Below, piece after piece: positions 12,218 through 24,973 of a stretch of DNA of 64,000 nucleotides (the first letter of the stretch is position 1; each line of letters opens with the position of its first letter). Source of the DNA: Trichoplusia ni (lineage: Eukaryota; Arthropoda; Insecta; Lepidoptera; Noctuidae); assembly GCF_003590095.1 (NCBI RefSeq), contig NC_039491.1:3038001-3102000 (forward strand). Direction: 5' to 3'. Below the pieces are notes generated by a model. It ran no database searches and had not been told where the DNA came from. It saw only the letters and a program-made list of their open reading frames with translations. The position numbers were made by a program, and so were the translations under genes.

Positions 12218-15200
12218 ATGCGTACAGTACTGCGCTTAGTGCTTGTGGCGGTGGCTTTTACCGGCACCATGGTGCTGTTGGTCCGGATGTCGGATGATTT
12301 GGAGTATGGCGATTCTGCCAGGAGCCCACGTATATCGCGCGTGTATCGCCACGTTGCCAATGACATAGAGAGACAGTTGGAAAATGCAGGAGGTATCGAA
12401 GGGACAAATTCTACGAATTTAAAGCTGCAATATGTCAAACAGGTGTGACTTTTTTTAATGTAACGTGTTATACGCCATTAAAATTTTCTCAAGCTTTAGT
12501 TTCAACTTAACATTTTCCGACTTGCGTAATTTTTAAGAGACTTTTTCTCCAAGTGCTTAAGTGGATGTTTACGTGACCGTAATAATAAATCTCGTTGTGA
12601 ATTATTTCAAGTGCTCACAATGCGGGAAACGTTAAAATACTTTCTCATTATCCGGCCCATTATGCCCGTTTAGCAGTTGTGGTCAAGAAGTCTGACTTCA
12701 ATGTTTTAAATTTTCATCTCACTAAGTTTTGTTTAAAGTGTAATTGGTTAAGTCGCTCAGTTTTTCCAAGTCACCGGAGACTGGAAGTTTCCCGGTACCT
12801 AATAATAATTAATGGCCCCGACGAAAGTCCGATATCCTTTCATTAGTGTCCCGTCTCCGCACGGAGCGGTCGAGATTAAAACTTGTTCAGAATAAGAGCT
12901 TTGCGAGCACATTTTTTGAAAAGACTTCGTTCAGGGCAAGCTTTTGAAATGTGAAATGTGGTCGACGCTTTATGAAAAAATATTTGTTTGCATGATCTGG
13001 AAAACATTTTAAACTTACCGTGAAAGCGACAGTTTCTGGTAAACTTTAATCTTGAGCTCGCGGATTTCTGAAATGGTTGCCTCTGACACCCTAGGGGCCT
13101 GTTGATTTTTATAAACCTGGATGAAAAATAATGTTAAAATTTTCGTTTGTAGATGATGATGCACGCTTGGAACAACTACAAGCTGTACGCTTGGGGTAAG
13201 AACGAGCTGAAGCCGATTTCGAAGCGAGCTCACCTATCGAGCGTGTTCGGCGCGGGCGAGCTGGGCGCCACCATCGTGGACGGGCTCGACACGCTCTACC
13301 TGATGGGGCTCAACGACGAGTTCCGAGAGGGCAGAGACTGGGTCGCGCAGCATTTACATATTAATGAAATAGTAAGTACGACAAAGAGCTCGTCTCTTGC
13401 GACTGATTGGGAAGTCAGACGTGCTCAAGTATTCATAGAATTGACAAAGACTTTAATTTACATGTCAAAAACTGGGAAAGTAGTAGGTAAATTGTTGATT
13501 TAGTTTTTATGTGTCTGTCGGTTTATTTAGGTAGGTGTAGGAAACGTAACTAACAGTAATAATTGGTACGAGTATATGTATTATGCCCATGCCTTTTTTT
13601 ATGTCTTCTATTACATTCCAGACTTAACCACTTCCATTATTTCTATATAATTTAATTCACGCGTAACGCATGCCATTCAATCAGAAAAGGTTTATATACA
13701 GTTATAGCACAGCTTTTATCTATGTTATGATTACTCTGGCGCAGTATGTCGAAGCGCTAAATTAGTCGTAGCCAAATGGATAACGAATCTATTAATAGAC
13801 GCCTAACATGCCTCACCAGTCTGCTCTAAGCATTACGTATCAATGTGATAAGAAAGGCCAGAGGGAGCTAGATTGCTTAATTTTATGTAGGACAGATGAA
13901 ATATTTCTGTATCTGTGTCAATGGAGAAATACGTAAGTCTCCAGAAACGTCAAAATAACGTTTGGACTATTAATTATGCGAAGCTTGTGGTATGCTTCAA
14001 TTATGTTTCATATGTGTAAAGATTATGGTAACTTTAACTCTCCAACCCAAAAAAGAATACAGTAAAATTGAGAAAATAATGTTTTGTTTAAAATGAAACA
14101 CTTGGATTTATGTTATTCTTTGACCGAAACGCTTAACAATAGTGTTTGGTTTTCTCACAGTCTATAGTAAGAGACGAAAGTAATACAACAATATGTTATT
14201 GTCAGGCTCGACAATAACATATTGTTTTAACGATTCAAAACTGGCGACTCGACGGACAATTGATGTCTGGAAAAGCGGGAAGAGGGCTAGTGATGGGGTC
14301 CGTTTGAGATTTGCCGAAAGAATGATGTTTTGCTTTACAGACAGAACTTGTACTACTAATACTTATAGTAGTCCTAGTACCGTAGTGCAAGCGAGGAAGC
14401 ACAATTCACTTTGCACAGCGGCGCCTCGTTTTATAACATCAACAGTCTTCTTAAAGAGCTGTTAATAAGCTCGCAGTAGATTATTTTAGATGCTATTGGG
14501 TATTAGTTAGCAGCTTCATATATATGTAGATATTGTTTGCAAATAATTAGTTATAACAACAAGTATTTTCTTGTGCTAAAATAACTAAGTGACAATTTCT
14601 TTTGTAAAATGTTTGGCGTGGGAATACTCGAGACATTATTAAACTTTCGTATGAGAATGCCTGAGAGAATTTCCACAATTACACTAAATATTTACCTTTA
14701 TATATGAATACATAAATTTAAAATGTCAAAATTGTACCTCATAGCCCAATAGAAGATAGGCTGATAATAGAAAGGTCAATTTATACGTCACCTTAACTGA
14801 TCGTATTGTGTGAAAAACAAATGCCGCATCGACAATATAGATACTAAGTAGAGCTTATCGAAAGCCTGATAGTGAAACCGTAAAAGGTATATTCAACAGC
14901 ACCATTTTACCATAAAACGAAAATTATTGCGCCATTTGGAGAAAATTAAATTATAAAAGCATGTGTTTGAAGTATTAAAACAATGTCATGACTTGAGTAA
15001 GGAATTTATTTTATTTTTATGTCACGACTGCTGTATAAAAATAAATATATTATAACCAGTCACATGTAGCTAGCTATAAGGCTTGCAAAACTCAATCGCT
15101 GCAATCACTAAATCAATTAATACCTATCGAGGTCCACTGCTAGTAAATATTGTGGTAAAAACCGTATATTTCTCAAACAGAATTAAAATAATCTCACAGA

Positions 15201-18200
15201 TCAATACACATACATATTCAAGAAGACATCATAATAAATTATGGAAAAAAATGAATAACTATGTTCAAAGATAACGTTTAAATCTATTGATATCAAAAGA
15301 ATATAGCAATATTATTATAAGTACTAATTAACCATTATTTTCAAATCGAAATAAGGATTTTCTTTCTAGAAAGAGATAAAGCTTATTAATGCTGTGAGTT
15401 TTAGTACTATTATTTTTCATTACATTTTGTAACCTTCACTTGTTTTGCCCAGGATTCTGACCTATCAGTTTTCGAGACGACTATCCGCTTCGTTGGAGGT
15501 CTCCTGTCGTGTTTCGCCCTGACTGGGGACACCATGTTCAGGGACAAAGCGGTTGAGGTCGCCGACGCTCTGCTGCCAGCCTTCGACACACCCACGGGAC
15601 TGCCGTATGCACTCATCAACCCATCCACTAAGGTAACGATAGCTCACTTGAATATTGATCAAAGGTCATAACAAAATTGCAAAGTTTCAGAGGGCGATTG
15701 ACTTTTTGAACTATAGGACATTTAAATGGAATCCATAAAAAGTAACAAGAAAATTGGCGTAAACTATGAAACTATAAGTTATAATATCACAAGCAGTTTG
15801 TAATAAAACTTTTACGTCTTATATTTGATAAAAATGGCAGAAAATATATTACAAGAATGTATTACTCATTTTCATATTTGTCATTTTTAGAGTTAATATC
15901 AAGTATAATTCAACTATTCAATCCTAATGAAGATCCAGTCAACAGGTCTAATATATTTATGCCAATTAGACAGAATTAAGTAATAACACATTAATGATTA
16001 AAGGCGCGAAGAACCTTTATGGAATAGTACCGGCAACGTTTATGCGTAAAATAAACGTCTGAAACCTAATTGCCTTCGGGTCGGCTGTCCTTGGAGCGTT
16101 AATTTATAGATTATATTCATATTTTGTCTACCCACTGTCACATTAAACGTGCCCTGACTTGGATATTATTGCTACACTTAGGCCTGCGTACAATTAGATT
16201 CTCTACGAAGATGGCGAATGTGGGATCGGTCGATTAGTGCTCGGAGCTTCGGTTCTTATACTAGCAACGATACGACTATTGAGTCAAAACCTACATTTAG
16301 ACTATTTCTAAGCTATTTGATCTACATACATGTACGTCAAAGTATTAACATTAAATATTCTGTATGAAACAGACAGAATATATATTATCACTACAGATAA
16401 GACAGTGTTCAGGTTAATTATTCAGTAACAGAATCTATTTTTCGTTTGTATATAAATGGAGGGTAATGTACGCAACATGCTGAATACTGAATATTCTGCG
16501 GCCTAATTCGCAGAAAACAATAACGCTACGTGACTCACAGCCTTCGAGGAAAGCCCATCTAGGTGTTTTATGATCCTTGTCGGGAAAATATGTTTATCAC
16601 ATCTGAATTATACCTAGGCCTTTTATTGTGAATGTGTTTTTGTGTTCTAATCGTTTGTGGATGCATTGAAAATTGAAAATTAGCCTTTATTGCTGATACT
16701 AAAATACAAGTTTTCTTACATCTAAACAATTTTTTTTTTCTTTTTTTTTACTTAAACTGTCAAATTGGATTTCCCGGTTTTATGATCAGCGTGTGGCGTG
16801 TGGATGCATTAGTGTTACTTTAATTAGAAATTTAGGCGTTTCTAGTGAAACTTTAGAATTAATAGTGCATTAATCCGTATCACCTTTGTCCGAAAAAAAT
16901 ATACATTCAGATAGAGCGTTTTTACTATCTACTTTGGTGATATCGTGTGTTGCTCATCCCACTAAATATCTATGTTAATTTTGTGGAGTTAGATAATACG
17001 TTCGACAACAGTAGTTTTACAAACCCTTTTTAAATATGAGCGATATTCACAAATGGAAATATTTTGTTGTTTTCGGTTATCTCGTGTTATCATATTGTTT
17101 CTACCTAAAACACTTGGAGTACGTCTAAACATGCGATAAAAAGCCCGGTGAATGTTACTTTAAAAAGCTAATTTACTAATAACCTACGTGTATATTAATT
17201 TATCATGCAACATTATGATAATTATGGAAGTAGTAAGCAATTAATTTTATAATCATATGAAGAAACAGGATACAATCATTTCAATATCCTAAACCAGCAA
17301 TTTCCACTTATCAATGCAGTCGTAATAAATATTTATTATCAGTAGAAAAATACCTCCCATCCGGTTAGCCGTTGTATACTTGTAATTAATCAGATATTAC
17401 TGCTGATTGTTTTAAGATTATTGCTTTTTATTATTACAGATTACTTATTTTATCTTATAATTTGCGAACGAAAACAAATAATACTTCGGTTACATTAAGA
17501 TTCAATTAAAGATAGTTAACAAAGCTTGATTTCGTAAATAAATTTTTGAGCAACACCTATCTCTAGATTACCGCTAGTCGGACAGAAGCGCTAGGCTCGC
17601 TTGCGTATGCAGAGCTTCCCAACCCTTTCTATTTTCATACCGCAGAAGTTAAATAATGTATGTGTTGGCAGGCGAGCCGGCAGTACCACTGGGCGGGACC
17701 GAACAGCATCCTCTCCGAGCTGGGAACCCTCCACCTCGAGTTCACCTACCTCAGTGACGTCACCGGCCGTGATAGTAAGCACACATTTGTCATACTCCGA
17801 TATTACCAGTCATTCATCATTCTCTCTCCAACGTCTACCGAACCGTCGCACTAGTCGTTTTCTTTTTAAAGCATATTTTACAAAAGCTGTAATCGAAGCG
17901 AAGCATGATCGAATTTCAGAAAGTGATAAGTCTTATATTGAATGATTAATGAGTTATCGGATGGATTTTTCATTTTCGTAATAGATCCTTTTTTGTCATT
18001 GTTTTGACAGGACGTATTCTCTGAAAGTCCGCTAATGGATAAAGGAGTGCTTCACAGCTTTCTCTATCTGATAACGGTATTATGATCTATGTATTCCGTT
18101 TCGTGATAACTGCGATTGTGGGATCATAGTCACGAGTATTTTTACGTCACCCGTTAAGATGGCTCGTGTTTAACACTTGGTGGATAATGACTGCAGGTGG

Positions 18201-21200
18201 TGATAGTACGCTAACTTTTCTACATCATACTAATTAGGAAACCATTCGAGTTTCTTTTGTTCCTCCGTGTATATTTACCATGTGTCGCGCAGTCTACAGG
18301 CAGAAAGTGAGCCGCATCCGTGAGGTGCTCAACAACATTGAGAAGCCTGGTGACCTGTACCCGAACTTCATCAACCCTCGCACCGGCCAGTGGGGACAGA
18401 GTAAGTAAACAGTTTCTTTTTTATCTGGTCAATGACCGCTTTCGTACGCGTTTGTTTTCCAGGGCTTTTAATCGTATTTAAATTCTGATTGTATGTGCTA
18501 TGTATTTTTTTAAACGCCGAAGAGGTCCCGAATCTCTATAAGTTTCCAATTTTAACTCAATACATTTCAACACCATACCTGTAATATACGTACAAACTAT
18601 CAAAAAGCCATTAGTAAGTCAAGCCTACATTACTACATTACTATAATGGCTTATCATCGCAATATTATTGTCACTCTAATGGAACTATCTGCACTAGTTT
18701 TATAGCTAATCATTTTACACATCCTAAAGCGATATTTATGACTGTACTGACGGAATGTAGGCCTATAAAATCATAGAAATATCGCAGTACACCTCGCTAA
18801 GTCTTCATTCTAAGAAATTGATCTTTCCTCTACAGTCAACACGATTTACCAAATCTGTTTATATAGACGTCGATATCAAAGGCCTATCAATACACTAAGA
18901 TAAACTCTTAGAAATGGTTGACAGTACGCGTATACACACCCTTACAACATCAAATGAACTCACCCTCTATAATCAAGTTTGTCGTCTTGTTCCGTTTCCG
19001 AAACCAATTGATAAGATTAGACCAATTGATGTAATCGATCAGATGTAGTGTAGTCAACCTACAGAATACTATTAGTCAAGGTCGACTACGTTTTACAAAG
19101 TTCGTTGAAATGTGAACGAAATGCCCAATTTATTTAAGGGAAAGTTTCAAGTGTATATCTTGTTCCCCTAAAGGTCACGATCACAAATAGCACGCGTTGT
19201 TTGATTACCTGAAAGTTTGTGAACTACTATAATATTTAAGTTGCGGATGTAACAACGACCGGCCAGCACGGCGCGTTTGTTTCAAGTCACTTATAATGTA
19301 ACAAGACAGGTAGAACAATGAATTTAATTTTTCGGCCCATGTCAGAGGGATTCTATTTAAGGCAAAAAAAAACAGTGAAAACAAAATAACTCTTAAGATA
19401 CCAGGCTTTTTAGTTGTATATGAAAACCTTTGAAAGAAGATCATGGTCTAAAATTGACAAGTTAATATTCTAAATACTACGTTTGTTCACCAGGGCACAT
19501 GTCTCTGGGCGCGCTCGGCGACTCATTCTACGAGTACCTGCTGAAGGCGTGGCTGATGAGCGGCGGCGGCGACGAGCAGGCGCGCGTCATGTTCGACACC
19601 GCCATGCAGGCCGCGCTCGACAAGATGCTGCGCGTGTCGCCCTCCGGTCTCGCCTACCTCGCCGAGCTCAAGTACGGAAGGATCATAGAAGAGAAGATGG
19701 ACCATCTCTCCTGCTTTGCCGGTAAGTCAACACTGTTGTGGACATGCTGCGCGTGTTCCTCACCAGCCTCGCCGACCTCAAAAGTGGAAGGATCGTAGAG
19801 AAGTTGGATCATATCTCCTGTTTTGCCGGGAGTCAAAACTATTGTAGGTATTGAGTACCGGCAACATGCTGTGAGCATGAATATCCTGCCTTGCTGACCT
19901 GAAAGGTGGAAGGATGATAGAGAAATTGGACTATTTGTCTGTCTATGCTGATGAGTCATAACGTCGAAGTCACGGTCTTCAACAAGGACGTAACCTCTAC
20001 TTGACATCATCGTCATAACTATCTTCATAGAATTGTATTTTTAAGCTACCAAAATCATGATCCGGTACCTGATGGAGGTTTAGATACATAGATTTTTTGT
20101 TGTGGCATTTTGTAAAGTCCTAAAGTCCATTTCGGTTTAGTAAAGAATTTGAATGGAAACCCGTGGCATAGTTAAGGTAAGGAAATTCTACACATGCGGG
20201 TTATTTATCCGGTTGTTAAATTATATATTATGCTCATGCGCGTACGTGGCGATATGGGTTTTAACAACACTTAACAATAATTTATTCTACTAGACACGCT
20301 TGGCCTAGTTAACACCTTATCAGTCGATACTAAGTTGCTATCTATAGTTACAAACTATACCCATGTGCGTATTTCCACAACTAAGTTTGATTGCAATGGC
20401 TTATAAACGAACTACTCAATTTTAAGTTTTAATTGGTCATGGTAACACAACACTTTCCGATAAATTGTTTTTAACCACTTCCTTATCCCTTGACTCGTAT
20501 GAATATTCAATATACTATTGTTAAACTATTTTAAACATTTTAATATGTATTTTCGTAGATATAAAGGACTAGCTTTTCGCTCGCGGCTTCGCCTGCGTCG
20601 AAGTCGGTTATATTGCGTTTCCAAGAGAATTCTACAAAAGTCCGGGATAAAAACTATGATTCATGAACCATGATTGAAAAACTATGTTCTTTCTCAAGGT
20701 GAACTCTATCTCTGTACCAAATTTCATTAAAATCAGTTCAGTGGTTAGACGTGAAAGCGTAACAGACAGACAGACAGACAGAGTTACTTTCGCATTTATA
20801 ATATTAGTAGGGAAGTAGGGATTATTATAACATACTTTCCTACCTATCTAATAATATAATGGTAACTTTCCAGGTGGAATGTTCGCATTGGCATCTACAA
20901 CTTTGGACAACACCCTATCGGAGCGGTACATGGACGTGGCGCACAAGCTGACCAACACCTGCCACGAGAGTTACGCGCGATCTGACACCAGACTCGGACC
21001 AGAAGCCTTCAGGTAAATAGACAAATAAACTTTGATTCATTTAGATCAGTGAAAGTGATAAATAATAATATTAGTGAAAAGTAGAGTCCAATTTTATAAC
21101 AGACTAGCTGTTGCCCGCGAGCCCGCCCACTACAAATCAAAAATAATCCCACGGAAACTTAAAATCGGCTATCCTTTCTAACAATCCACGTTACAAAACT

Positions 21201-24200
21201 ATATGTATACTAAGTTTCGTCCAAATCCTTTCAGTGGTTTCTGCGTAAGAGTTACAAACATACATACATTCAAAGTTTTGCGATTGTAATATTAGTAGAA
21301 TGACTAGTGATTACATTATTGGCTCCGAATATGTTTTATTTTTCCTGTTCGTAATGATATAACCACAATAAGGCACTACACGTGTTCAATAATAGTAGAA
21401 ATACTATAACAAAACGAATTGTGTTTGTAAACCCTCATTTGTTTTGAAAGTATCAAAAACACTCATCGTATATTTGTTTATAAGACGTGTTTTGTTATAT
21501 CATGAGAGTGTTGTACTAACTACCATTAAATAAACAAAACATTCAATAAAAATCATTATATATTCGCTGTTACAAAGAATCAATCATAAAGTAATAAATT
21601 TCCAATAAATAGCCAAATATAGACTGTCTGCATATTCGAATTCATGACAGCATGAACAATATTTCAGATAAAATCTACCTTACTGCTTTGTAATACAGGT
21701 GACAATAATTATAGCGCAAATAATGACTGTTTTAGTGAACATTATCATAGGATTGATTGAGTCACACAGAAACAAGTTTACCATAACAACGGCATACCTA
21801 GATACGATGTTATTGACTCCTATCTACGCTAATCCTCTTACCAGATTAATGAATAAAACATGAACGAAGACACATTTGAATATTTACTAACATTAAATTA
21901 AATTATGACGATAATGTCCGTACATTTTGCACGCCTTTAAAGGATGTACGTAAATGGCAATAAGTTCAATATATTTTTACTGGACACCTTTTGCATAATC
22001 TTTGAAATAAATATGTATGAAATGTTAAAGTAATAAATGTGTCGTATGTACTGTAGTATCAATGTTGCAAAGAATACTAATGAAATGTTACGATACGATA
22101 AAAATAACCAGTTTCCTGTGCCTGCTGTGTGATTAGCCTAAAATACCGGTCAAGTGCGAGTTAGACTCGCGACACTGGGGTTCTGTAAAAATATGTTAAA
22201 TGAAACAATTTTAAAAGAAATTGCACCCATCTCATTTTGGCCGTACCGACTACAAATTTCTAAGTTAACAGAAAGATATTCATAATATAATTAGTGAAAA
22301 AGTTTTTCGCCCAGCTATAATTTATGATTTTGTTGTTGAAATTATTTATAAGCGACTTATGATGGAACAAAACCATTACTAATAGAAATAAAAAAAATTA
22401 AGGGTGGACAACCTTACCATTTAGGGGTATAAAAACAGATAGTACAAGATTCATAGACCTACTAAATATGCAAATAAAATTTCATTCAAACGGTAACTAG
22501 TACATACTGTGACACGAGAATTTCATATAATTATTAGATATGAAGGGGGAAAAAAAACAAATTATATAAAAAAACATTATTATATTCTACGTTAGGCTCA
22601 GCTAGAGATTATTTAAAAAACCCATAACATTTTATTTTTATAGCCTTACAAGGACACGATTAGTTTTAAAGACACACACCGTTAGGTATCCCTATAATAA
22701 AATACCTTATTCAAACACATGTAATTTTGTTCATCGCAATAAAATATGCGAACTGCAATAAATACCGTAATCGTGTTATACAAGTAGGTAATAAAAATCC
22801 GCACGTGAAGCGTGCATATATGCTTTAAATAATAAACATAATATTTTAATACTTCTAGACTACCAGTTAACGAAGCGGAATCCTTACTAGTTTCGATACA
22901 AAGTCGTTATCGAAGGAAAATTGTTTGGAAACATAAGGATAGTCGACGGTTATTTTTAATATTGAAACAAAATATTAATGGTTTCTTTGGTTTACGCGAA
23001 TGTTAGACATTGAATGCGAATGTTAGAAACTACTTTTACGGATTTTTCGCGGTTTAATTTTAGACTGACTGTCTGCCCGTGACCACGATACCTGCAAAGG
23101 TGCCGAAACGTCGGGCACTAAAATCTAAAATTAAAACGCGATAGAATCCGTAAAAGTAGTTTTATTTAAACATAATTATTATTTTATACGACATTAACGT
23201 CACCATCCTTTCATAACCGTTACAGATTCTCCGGTGCCGTAGAGGCACGTGCGCAAAAGAGCAACGAGAAAGTGTACCTCCTGAGACCAGAGACCTTCGA
23301 GAGCTACTTCATCATGTGGAGACTGACCAAGCAGCAGCGGTACCGCGACTGGGCCTGGGAGGCCGTTGAGGTAAAACCGTTTATATTTCCTAGACCGGAA
23401 CAAATTTAGCCATAAATGTAATTCATCGAAATTTATTCGGAAATAAATTAGAGCTGTTATTCAGCAAATGAGGACGCAGAAGACAGTTTTCTATCATCTC
23501 GAGTCTTTTTTAATTTCATAAATATTGGACCTTTATTTGATAAATTCTGATATATCGATTAGTCCAGTGAAGCAGTCTGAGGTATTATCCATTTAGTATT
23601 TATACGACTTGTAAGCTCAACGTCAATAAAGAACGCTAATCTACAAAAGCAGTGCCAATACTATTGAACTTTAATTTATCTTCGATAGTTTTTCAAGGCG
23701 AAATCGAAATCATTAATGTTACAGTCAAAAGGAAAAGTTAAGGATCAAATTAGAAATGAACGAAATTCGCGTCAATTAGTAGTGTCGAAGTGTTTCAAAG
23801 CAGTTCTGACGCGAGAATTGAATTTCAATGGTCAATTGATTACTTACCTTCTGGCTAAATAATGCTTGAAGCGTGAACGATACCAGACTTTTCGTCTTAT
23901 CGCAAGTCGTAAAATTCAGTTGTAAAAAATGCCTGCCGACGTATTTTAATGATTTCAGGTATATTTACATAAGTTGATACAAACACCACCTATCGGGGGA
24001 TTGGTAACTTTTGAAACGTTTGCAGTCACCCCGATAGGTGGCGTTGTCCTCTATTTTAACAGGAAATTTATTAATACATATTTGAAAATTATTTTTTTTC
24101 ACTCGTCTTGTATTTGCAACAGTTATTATTTACTGCACAAGATAAAATGAAAGTGAATTTATTTGAAATAGTTCCATGCCATAGCAAACGACAAAACATC

Positions 24201-24973
24201 AAAGAAGAAGAAGATGATGAAGACGTAGTACTACATGAAGACTTATTTAATTTTGAATGTAACCTAGATTCAGCATTCAAATAGCAGAACACTAAGAGAA
24301 TTCATATCATACCGACGCAAGGACAATATGAAATGTGACGGATCACACCGCCTACATACTGTCCGGTCTTTGCCTCCGGGGAATCACTTACAATAGTATT
24401 TCGGGAATATCACTAAAAAAATACTATTATTCACTAAAATGAAACATGTTGTAGGCTCTGGAGAAGCACTGCCGCGTGGAGGGCGGCTACACGGGGCTGG
24501 TCAACGTGTACCACCAGGTGCCGCAGGGAGACGACGTGCAGCAAAGCTTCTTCCTCGCCGAGACACTCAAGGTGAGCAGTAATATTCATGATAAAAATAT
24601 TAATAGTATAACTGTTTCCCTTGAAAATGGTGAGCTAGGACTATGCCTGACATCATAATGCCAAAAAATCCACAGTGGCTTGTCACGCCTTGACTTAGTC
24701 TAAAAAGTAAGTTTTTTTTATAAAATTGTGCCACTACAAGACAACGAGCCGAATGCTTTAACTGATTCCAATAGAAATTTCAGAAACTTTTAATATTTTT
24801 TTTATCATCCGCAGTACTTATACCTGATCTTCGCCGACGACTCATTCCTGCCCCTTGACGAGTGGGTGTTCAACACCGAGGCTCACCCGCTGCCCATCAA
24901 AGGCAAGAACCCTCTCTACCGCGAGGCCCAGAAACCCATCGCAGTTGCAGGCGCTGAAGACAACAGGCTATAA
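12218..24973 (+). CDS. alpha-Man-Ia: Class I mannosyl-oligosaccharide alpha-1,2-mannosidase (GH47, Golgi type IA)
   Basis: Ten exons with consistent GT/AG sites and phases: 12218-12442, 13153-13371, 15453-15632, 17672-17774, 18293-18400, 19494-19721, 20874-21012, 23226-23370, 24455-24571, 24815-24973; 540 residues. It is a type II membrane protein with a short cytosolic MRTVLR, a membrane segment at about residues 7-22 and a GH47 domain from about residue 75. The family trims Man9 to Man5 N-glycans in the Golgi. Family signatures include YAWGKNELKPISKR, GATIVDGLDTLY and FFLAETLKYLY. The acidic residues matching human ER mannosidase Glu330, Asp463 and Glu599 are Glu224, Asp288 and Glu485, and the calcium-binding Thr is Thr509 in FNTEAHP; the disulfide cysteines in SCFAG and TCHES are present. 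Insect and mammalian IA proteins are usually 630-670 residues, so the stem is short, or another first exon lies upstream. The start used is the first ATG of the open exon (AACAATG). Intron 6 holds decayed copies of the end of exon 6. Confidence 0.95.
14187..14226. repeat. Perfect 17-bp inverted repeat with 6-base loop
   Basis: The arm AACAATATGTTATTGTC (14187-14203) is exactly repeated in reverse complement at 14210-14226, separated by AGGCTC. It lies in mannosidase intron 2. The flanks do not extend the pairing, so it is a compact hairpin, either the tip of a foldback element or a local inverted duplication. Confidence 0.85.
16656..16810 (-). mobile_element. Severely 5'-truncated non-LTR retrotransposon tail with 12-bp target duplications
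   Basis: TGTGGATGCATT occurs perfectly at 16656-16667 and 16799-16810, flanking a 131-bp insert. On the minus strand the insert contains a purine run (poly-A interrupted by G), then CAGCAATAAAGGC and a TTTTCAA-type repeated tail, as expected for the 3' end of a LINE. The insert lies in mannosidase intron 3. The target duplications are seen directly; the LINE assignment is inferred from the tail. Confidence 0.75.
19619..19957 (+). repeat. About 120-bp triplication of mannosidase exon 6 3' end
   Basis: The last roughly 100 bases of exon 6, with its splice donor and a few intron bases, are followed by two diverged tandem copies. ATGCTGCGCGTG is at 19625 and 19744, and ATGCTGTGAGC at 19865, giving periods of 119 and 121. 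Later landmarks repeat too: GGAAGGATCATAGAAGAGAA, GGAAGGATCGTAGAGAA and GGAAGGATGATAGAGAAA, then the CTGCTTTGCCGG, CTGTTTTGCCGG and CTGTCTATGCTG positions. The second and third copies have lost the GTAAGT donor and carry indels and stops, so they are intronic relics. Confidence 0.9.
20568..20814 (+). mobile_element. Lepidopteran interspersed repeat, copy 1
   Basis: Begins ACTAGCTTTTCGCTCGCGG and ends with a CAGA run, GAGTTACTTTCGC and ATAATATTAGTAGGGA. It matches the copies at 56788-56993 (same strand) and 50842-51043 (opposite strand) along most of its length. This is a common non-coding lepidopteran element; family name and class are uncertain. It sits in mannosidase intron 6. Confidence 0.75.
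21113..21300 (+). mobile_element. Related interspersed repeat, diverged member
   Basis: It has the same framework as the 20568 element (ACTAGCTGTTGCCCGCGAG at the start, GTAATATTAGTAGAA at the end), but the interior differs and belongs to another subfamily. It lies in mannosidase intron 7. Confidence 0.6.
22150..22540 (+). mobile_element. Interspersed repeat with AAGTGCGAG...GACTCGCG head and GTGACACGAGAATTT tail
   Basis: This diverged copy of a common insect repeat family (consensus head near GTGCGAGTCGGACTCGCGCAC, then a GGTTCCGTA-like box) lies in mannosidase intron 7. Other pieces are at 29705-29980 and, inverted, at about 59190-59240. The assignment is from remembered family hallmarks. 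Confidence 0.5.
23027..23163. mobile_element. 137-bp foldback (MITE-like) element
   Basis: The left arm 23027-23064 (AAACTACTTTTACGGATT...) pairs with the right arm 23124-23163 (...AATCCGTAAAAGTAGTTT) with a few mismatches and a small indel. The centre contains TGCCGAAACGTCGGGCAC, a motif I associate with short insect foldback repeats. It lies in mannosidase intron 7, about 60 bases upstream of exon 8. Confidence 0.75.
23986..24041. repeat. 13-bp perfect inverted repeat
   Basis: CCACCTATCGGGG (23986-23998) is matched by CCCCGATAGGTGG (24029-24041), and the pairing continues imperfectly outward (ACAAACA against CGTTGT). The loop is 30 bases. It lies in mannosidase intron 8. Confidence 0.8.

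Noticed and set aside
19654..20028. Minus-strand frame of 124 codons
   Set aside because: It is antisense to mannosidase exon 6 and its decayed copies.
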